The notes under the pieces: model-generated
The model's database searches: none
Seen by the model: the letters and a program-made list of their open reading frames with translations, nothing else
What the model was told of the DNA's origin: nothing
Source of the DNA: Palaemon carinicauda
Taxonomy: Eukaryota; Arthropoda; Malacostraca; Decapoda; Palaemonidae
Length of the DNA: 64,000 nt
NCBI RefSeq assembly: GCF_036898095.1
Contig: NC_090743.1
Location: forward strand, 25,571,076 to 25,635,075
Direction of reading: 5' to 3'
Part shown: piece after piece, positions 59,550-64,000 of the stretch
Layout: each line of letters opens with the position of its first letter
Numbering within the stretch: position 1 is the first letter of the stretch
Made by a program: the position numbers and the translations under genes

Positions 59550-62387
59550 ATGTCCGACCTTTCTCAAGCTCCTCCCCAAAGACGATGTAGGACTTGTATT
59601 AGGCGTATTCCGAAGGCCTCGGTTGATCCTCACACCGTTTGTTCCGACTGTAGGGGAAAATCCTGTCAGTTGGAAGATCGATGTGAGGAATGCGCCGGAC
59701 TTTCGGAACTTGATTTTGTTCGATTCCTCAAGTATACCACTAAGTTAGAGAGAGAGAGAGTTAGGAGGAGTTCGGCTCGCTCTTCGCTTTATTCCTCACC
59801 CCATGATCCTCAACCTTTTCCTCCCCCTGTAGTGGCTACCCCCGATCCTACTATTTGTGCTCAGCCTGATATGTCTGATGTTTTACGTGCCATTCAGGCT
59901 TTAGGTGATAAAGTGGAGTCGGTAGTGAGTGACCACAAGTTCCTCTTGGCAGACGTCAAGGAACTTAAAGTGAAAAGTGCAGTGGGAAGTGGTAGTGCCA
60001 GTGCTGTGCCGAGTGCTAGTGTCAGTGTCAGTGTTGTGCGTGAGGGTACTTCTGTGCGTGCCAGTCGTCCTCCCAGTCCGGGACCTCTTGCAAGCTCCCA
60101 AGCCCAGGGGAGAAGCAATGTCGAAGGGCAAAAGGGTTCGGCAGGCCTTGATCGGCGCACAGCAGTATCCTCGGTGGTTGCGGGCGTATCTTACAGAGAT
60201 CGTCACTTCCACTCTCAGACGATTGAGCCCTTATTTTACTCGTCTGCAGAAGAATTTTCGGGGAGAAAACGCTGGACTCAGGTCTCAAGACCTCTTAAGC
60301 GTAAAGTCCAGACCGCACGAGTTCTACAGCCCGGATGTAGTCATTGGGCTAGCTCTGACTCGCCGCAGTCATCAGGTGACTGCACGCCTCCTAAGAGAGG
60401 TAAGGCGATGCCTCAACAGACCTCAACTTCTGTTAAGGCTCTGCCTCAACAGACCTCAACGTCTGTTGATCCCAAGATGGCTTTGCTGCAGTCTATGCAG
60501 TCGCAGCTTGCGGTATTGATGCGTGAGTTTCAGGCAGAGAAGGTTACACCTCCTCCTGCGAGCGCTCCTCCTCCTCTACGCAGTCCAGTCTGCCAGACGT
60601 ACGAAGTTGAGGTTCCTCAAGCTACCTCCATGCGTGAGCTACCGCGTTGGGAGTTGCCAGATACCAGCGTTGTGCAGCAACCTCCACCTTCCTTGAGGCA
60701 GGAAACTCTTACCACGCGGCAACCTCCTCAACAATGGGGACAGGAGTCTTATGCCTTACAACCTCCTCTACCTTTGAGGCAAGAGTTTCTTGCAGTAAGA
60801 CCTTCCTCGAGGCAGCAACCTCTTGAGGTACGACAACCTCTGCCATCCTTGAGGCAGCCACCTCAGCTCTCGCAGCTGATACCTCCACTTTCCTCGAGGC
60901 GAGAACCTCAACTCTCGAGGCAAGCACCTCAAGAACCTCAACTCGTGAGACAGGAGCCTCTTTCTGCGCAGCCGCCACCTCAACTCTCGCAGCACCCACC
61001 TCAAGAACCTCAACTCGTGAGACAGGAACCTCTTACTGCGCAGCCACCTCAACCCTTGAAGCAAGCGCAACTCTTGAGACATGAACCTCATGCAATGAGT
61101 CAACCACCTCAACGCATGCATCTACCTCTTTCTCCTCAGCTTGAGCAGTCTTTGCAGCCTGAACCTCAGGTTTTACTACAGTCGCCTCTCACCACGCTTG
61201 CTCCCCAGACTCCCGCAGAGCCTCCTTCTTCCCAGCCTCATGACTTTGTCATTACCAGCCCTCATCCTCTTCAACAGGGACTTGAGGATGAATCCACAAG
61301 TGTATATGCACCCGCTTGTCAGGATTCTGCCGTTCAGCATACCGCTGTAACTTTACCTCTCGCTTCTCAACCCTCAGGTGATGAGGTTTCTGAGGAGGAA
61401 GCTGCGCACCTAGATGATCCCTCTTCTGACGTGGAGGAACCCAAGTCGTTACCACCCTCCATTGACTTTCGCAAGGTCCTGGCTCTTTTCAGAGAAGTTT
61501 ACCCGGATCACTTTGTTTCTGCTACCCCTCGCTCTCCTCCATCAGAGTTTTCTCTAGGCATGCAACCTGTTAAGTCTGCCTACACTAAGCTCGTCTTCGC
61601 TAGATCTTCTAAGAGAGCTTTGAGAATGTTAGGGGATTGGTTGCAGTCCAAGCAGCAACTAGGGAAGACGTCATTCATGTTTCCACCTACTAAGCTGACT
61701 TCTAAGGCGGGCGTATGGTATGCCACAGGAGAGGAACCAGGCTTGGGAATCCCTGCCTCTGCCCAGGCTGACTTCTCAAGTTTGGTTGACTCTCCACGAA
61801 GGTCGGCTATGAGGCGCTCTAAGGTCTGCTGGACCTTTTCTGACTTAGACCACTTCTTAAAGGGAGTCTTTCGCGCCTTTGAGATTTTTAATTTTCTCGA
61901 CTGGTGCCTGGGGGCCTTGAGCAAGAAGACTGCCCCATCTGACAAGGACTCGGCCATGCTTATAATGTCCTGTATGGATAAAGCAATTCGCGATGGTTCC
62001 GGCGAACTTGCCTCCATGTTTGTTTCGGGAGTACTCAAGAAAAGGGAACAACTTTGCACCTTCCTTTCCACTGGTATCACCTCTTGTCAAAGGTCTCAGT
62101 TACTTTTTGCTCCGCTTTCTAAGTTCCTGTTTCCTGAGGACCTTATCAAGGAATTGTCTGCGGCTCTTATTCAGAAGGACACTCATGACCTTGTGGCCTC
62201 TTCAGCACGTAAGGCTAAGGTTGCTCCTTCGGTTCCTAGAACTTACCGCACCCCAGTGGCCGATACTCCTGCTACAAGATTTATTCCGCCCTTTCGTGGC
62301 AGAGCCCCCAGCCGAGGAAGTACCCGTCCAGACGGTTTCAGGGGCAGGTCCAAGAAAGGTCCCAAGCCTTCGAAAGGCAAACATTGA
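59550..62387 (+). CDS. DIRS copy D2 ORF1, gag-like protein with Cys cluster
   Basis: A 945-residue protein, longer than its D1 counterpart (810) because of a Gln/Pro/Leu-rich expansion (about residues 360-580). The N-terminal Cys cluster is at 13, 16, 31, 34, 39, 45 and 48, so the first pair is C-x2-C where D1 has C-x4-C. The conserved C-terminal domain includes DFRKVLALFREVYPDHFVSA, SSKRALRMLGDWLQSKQQLG and SCMDKAIRDGSGELASMFVS, followed by an Arg/Gly/Lys tail. Nucleic acid binding and particle formation are inferred only. It overlaps the RT ORF by about 200 bases, as in D1. Confidence 0.88.
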   Translation: MSDLSQAPPQRRCRTCIRRIPKASVDPHTVCSDCRGKSCQLEDRCEECAGLSELDFVRFLKYTTKLERERVRRSSARSSLYSSPHDPQPFPPPVVATPDPTICAQPDMSDVLRAIQALGDKVESVVSDHKFLLADVKELKVKSAVGSGSASAVPSASVSVSVVREGTSVRASRPPSPGPLASSQAQGRSNVEGQKGSAGLDRRTAVSSVVAGVSYRDRHFHSQTIEPLFYSSAEEFSGRKRWTQVSRPLKRKVQTARVLQPGCSHWASSDSPQSSGDCTPPKRGKAMPQQTSTSVKALPQQTSTSVDPKMALLQSMQSQLAVLMREFQAEKVTPPPASAPPPLRSPVCQTYEVEVPQATSMRELPRWELPDTSVVQQPPPSLRQETLTTRQPPQQWGQESYALQPPLPLRQEFLAVRPSSRQQPLEVRQPLPSLRQPPQLSQLIPPLSSRREPQLSRQAPQEPQLVRQEPLSAQPPPQLSQHPPQEPQLVRQEPLTAQPPQPLKQAQLLRHEPHAMSQPPQRMHLPLSPQLEQSLQPEPQVLLQSPLTTLAPQTPAEPPSSQPHDFVITSPHPLQQGLEDESTSVYAPACQDSAVQHTAVTLPLASQPSGDEVSEEEAAHLDDPSSDVEEPKSLPPSIDFRKVLALFREVYPDHFVSATPRSPPSEFSLGMQPVKSAYTKLVFARSSKRALRMLGDWLQSKQQLGKTSFMFPPTKLTSKAGVWYATGEEPGLGIPASAQADFSSLVDSPRRSAMRRSKVCWTFSDLDHFLKGVFRAFEIFNFLDWCLGALSKKTAPSDKDSAMLIMSCMDKAIRDGSGELASMFVSGVLKKREQLCTFLSTGITSCQRSQLLFAPLSKFLFPEDLIKELSAALIQKDTHDLVASSARKAKVAPSVPRTYRTPVADTPATRFIPPFRGRAPSRGSTRPDGFRGRSKKGPKPSKGKH
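60925..61065 (+). repeat. 72-base duplication in ORF1 of DIRS copy D2
   Basis: cacctcaagaacctcaactc plus gtgagacagga at 60925 recurs at 60997 with its downstream ccttctgcgcagccacctcaa-like flank, giving a protein-level duplication of PQEPQLVRQEPL. The surrounding sequence consists of looser aacctc/ccacctc repeats. Confidence 0.9.
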
Positions 62388-64000
62388 CTCTCCTCCTCTC
62401 CAGACAGCAGTAGGAGCCAGACTCAAGATCTTCTGGCAAGCTTGGGAAAGAAGAGGTGCAGACGCCCAGTCTGTCAAGTGGCTAAGGGAGGGTTACAGGA
62501 TACCATTCTGCCGCAATCCCCCTCTGACCACTTCTCCCATCAACCTCTCTCCCAACTACAAGGAAAAGGACAAGAGGCTAGCGTTACACCAAGAGGTGTC
62601 GCTCCTGTTACAGAAGGAGGCAGTGGTGATAGTCCGGGACCATCAATCCCCGGGCTTCTACAACCGTCTCTTTCTGGTGGCCAAGAAGACAAGAGGTTGG
62701 AGACCGGTGCTGGACGTCAGTGCGCTCAATGCTTATGTCACCAAGCAGACGTTCACTATGGAGACGACGAAGTCGGTCCTAGCAGCGGTCAGGCAGGAGG
62801 ACTGGATGGTCTCGTTGGATCTGAAAGACGCTTACTTTCACGTTCCTATTCATCCAGACTCCCAACCTTTCCTGAGATTCGTTTTTGGAAAGGTTGTGTA
62901 CCAATTCCAAGCCCTGTGTTTTGGCCTAAGCACGGCGCCTATGGTGTTTACGCGACTGATGAGGAATATTGCGAAATTCCTCCACTTGGCGGACATCAGA
63001 GCCTCCCTTTATTTAGACGACTGGCTGTTAAGAGCCCCCACAAGTCGTCGCTGTCTGGAGAGTCTCAACTGGACTTTGGACTTGATCAAGGAACTGGGTC
63101 TTTTGGTCAACTTAGAAAAGTCCCAGCTTATTCCTTCCCAAACCATCGTTTACCTGGGAATGGAGATTCGGAGTCAAGCTTTTCGGGCTTTTCCGTCGGC
63201 CCCAAGAATCAGCCAAGCCCTAGAGTGCATTCTGAGCATGCTGAAGAGGAACAGATGCTCGGTGAGACAGTGGATGAGTCTAACAGGGACCCTGTCATCG
63301 TTAGCCCTGTTCACCGAGTTAGGGAGACTCAACCTCCGCCCCCTTCAATTCCATCTAGCAGCTCACTGGGACAAGAATATGACGCTCGAAGCGGTCTCTA
63401 TTCCTGTTACCAAAGAGATGAAGACTACTCTCATGTGGTGGAAGACCAACATCCTTCTCAAGGAGGGTCTATCGTTAGCGGTTCAGACCCCCAATCTTCA
63501 TCTCTATTCGGACGCATCAGACTCGGGCTGGGGCGCGACCTTGGACGGACAGGAATGCTCGGGAACATGGAACAAGGAACAGGAAACGCTTCACATCAAC
63601 TGCAAGGAGTTGCTGGCAGTTCATCTGGCTTTAATGAACTTCAAGTCCCTCCTGCTAAACAAGGTGGTGGAGGTGAACTCCGACAACACCACAGCCTTGG
63701 CATACATCTCCAAGCAGGGAGGGACCCATTCGAGGAAGCTGTACGAGATAGCAAGGGACCTCCTCATTTGGTCAAGAAGTCTAAACCTCTCACTGGTAAC
63801 GAGGTTCATTCAGGGCAATATGAACGTCTCGGCAGATCGCCTCAGCAGGAAAGATCAAGTCATCCCCACGGAATGGACCCTTCACAAGAGCGTGTGCAAC
63901 AGACTTTGGACCTTGTGGGGTCAGCCAACGATAGATCTGTTCTCCACCTCCATGACCAAGAGGCTCCCTTTGTACTGTTCCCCAGTTCCAGACCCAGCAG
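62185..64000 (+). CDS. DIRS copy D2 reverse transcriptase / RNase H ORF (partial, runs off the window)
   Basis: I translated this frame and it is open from Met 62185 to the last base. RT motifs are SPGFYNRLFLVAKKTRGWRP, SLDLKDAYFHVPIHPDSQPF, CFGLSTAPMVFT and SLYLDDWLLRAPTSRR. RNase H motifs are LYSDASDSGWGATLD, HINCKELLAVHLALMNF, VNSDNTTALAYISKQGGT and NVSADRLSRKDQ. The start of the methyltransferase-like domain (IDLFSTSMTKRLPLYCSP) is the last thing visible. It is very similar to the D1 protein along its length, and the start Met is in the same position relative to the ORF1 end. Like D1, it is in the +1 frame relative to ORF1. Confidence 0.92.
   Translation, partial: MTLWPLQHVRLRLLLRFLELTAPQWPILLLQDLFRPFVAEPPAEEVPVQTVSGAGPRKVPSLRKANIDSPPLQTAVGARLKIFWQAWERRGADAQSVKWLREGYRIPFCRNPPLTTSPINLSPNYKEKDKRLALHQEVSLLLQKEAVVIVRDHQSPGFYNRLFLVAKKTRGWRPVLDVSALNAYVTKQTFTMETTKSVLAAVRQEDWMVSLDLKDAYFHVPIHPDSQPFLRFVFGKVVYQFQALCFGLSTAPMVFTRLMRNIAKFLHLADIRASLYLDDWLLRAPTSRRCLESLNWTLDLIKELGLLVNLEKSQLIPSQTIVYLGMEIRSQAFRAFPSAPRISQALECILSMLKRNRCSVRQWMSLTGTLSSLALFTELGRLNLRPLQFHLAAHWDKNMTLEAVSIPVTKEMKTTLMWWKTNILLKEGLSLAVQTPNLHLYSDASDSGWGATLDGQECSGTWNKEQETLHINCKELLAVHLALMNFKSLLLNKVVEVNSDNTTALAYISKQGGTHSRKLYEIARDLLIWSRSLNLSLVTRFIQGNMNVSADRLSRKDQVIPTEWTLHKSVCNRLWTLWGQPTIDLFSTSMTKRLPLYCSPVPDPA

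Larger units (their letters stand above)
59167..64000 (+). mobile_element. Second intact DIRS-type retrotransposon (copy D2), cut by window end
   Basis: The left end atttttcattattaatctta, then gtagctgtcaactccgttgc and gccagcgatcactatacaag, corresponds to the left terminal repeat of copy D1 with substitutions. ORF1 (59550-62387) and the RT ORF (62185 to the window end) are uninterrupted. The recombinase, internal complementary region and right end must lie beyond 64000. It belongs to a sister subfamily of D1 and is in the same orientation. Confidence 0.9.

Overview
This is a eukaryotic nuclear window. One split, single-copy gene covers most of it: twinfilin, an actin-monomer and capping-protein binding protein with two ADF-homology domains. 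Eight coding exons (4023-52404, + strand) join in frame with canonical GT/AG sites and give 341 residues, up to the stop at 52402-52404. The exon holding the first roughly 8 residues was not found and probably lies upstream of base 1. The AT-rich introns, many (TTA)n, (TA)n and (CT)n tracts, and the abundance of DIRS-type retrotransposons suggest a decapod crustacean, probably a shrimp. That assignment is inference, not proof.

Almost all remaining content is mobile DNA, and DIRS-type tyrosine-recombinase retrotransposons dominate. Layout: 1-4022, upstream intron with a MITE-like element and LINE fragments; 4101-7061, intron with microsatellites and an antisense LINE; 7174-15691, intron with a decayed DIRS copy (about 7252-13822) and a tRNA-type SINE; 15855-24294, intron with an apparently complete, intact DIRS copy (15946-22460); 25577-36709, intron with a DIRS copy (26383-32829) inserted into the RT gene of an older DIRS relic, which also received another repeat in its RNase H region; 37248-52239, last intron with a piggyBac-type MITE, an RTE-like LINE, a large decayed DIRS (41748-49318) and an internally deleted DIRS (49602-51186); 52405-59166, downstream/3' UTR sequence with no gene seen; 59167-64000, the 5' part of a second intact DIRS copy cut by the window edge.

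The intact copies carry a Cys-rich gag-like ORF1, an overlapping RT/RNase H/methyltransferase-like ORF in the +1 frame, and (in the complete copy) a tyrosine recombinase ORF overlapping the end of the RT ORF. Inverted terminal repeats flank them. Just inside the right terminus of four copies is an internal complementary region that joins the complements of both element ends, the feature expected for replication through a circular intermediate. All six DIRS copies and the older relic have the same orientation as twinfilin. I saw no tRNA, rRNA or CRISPR, and no second host gene.
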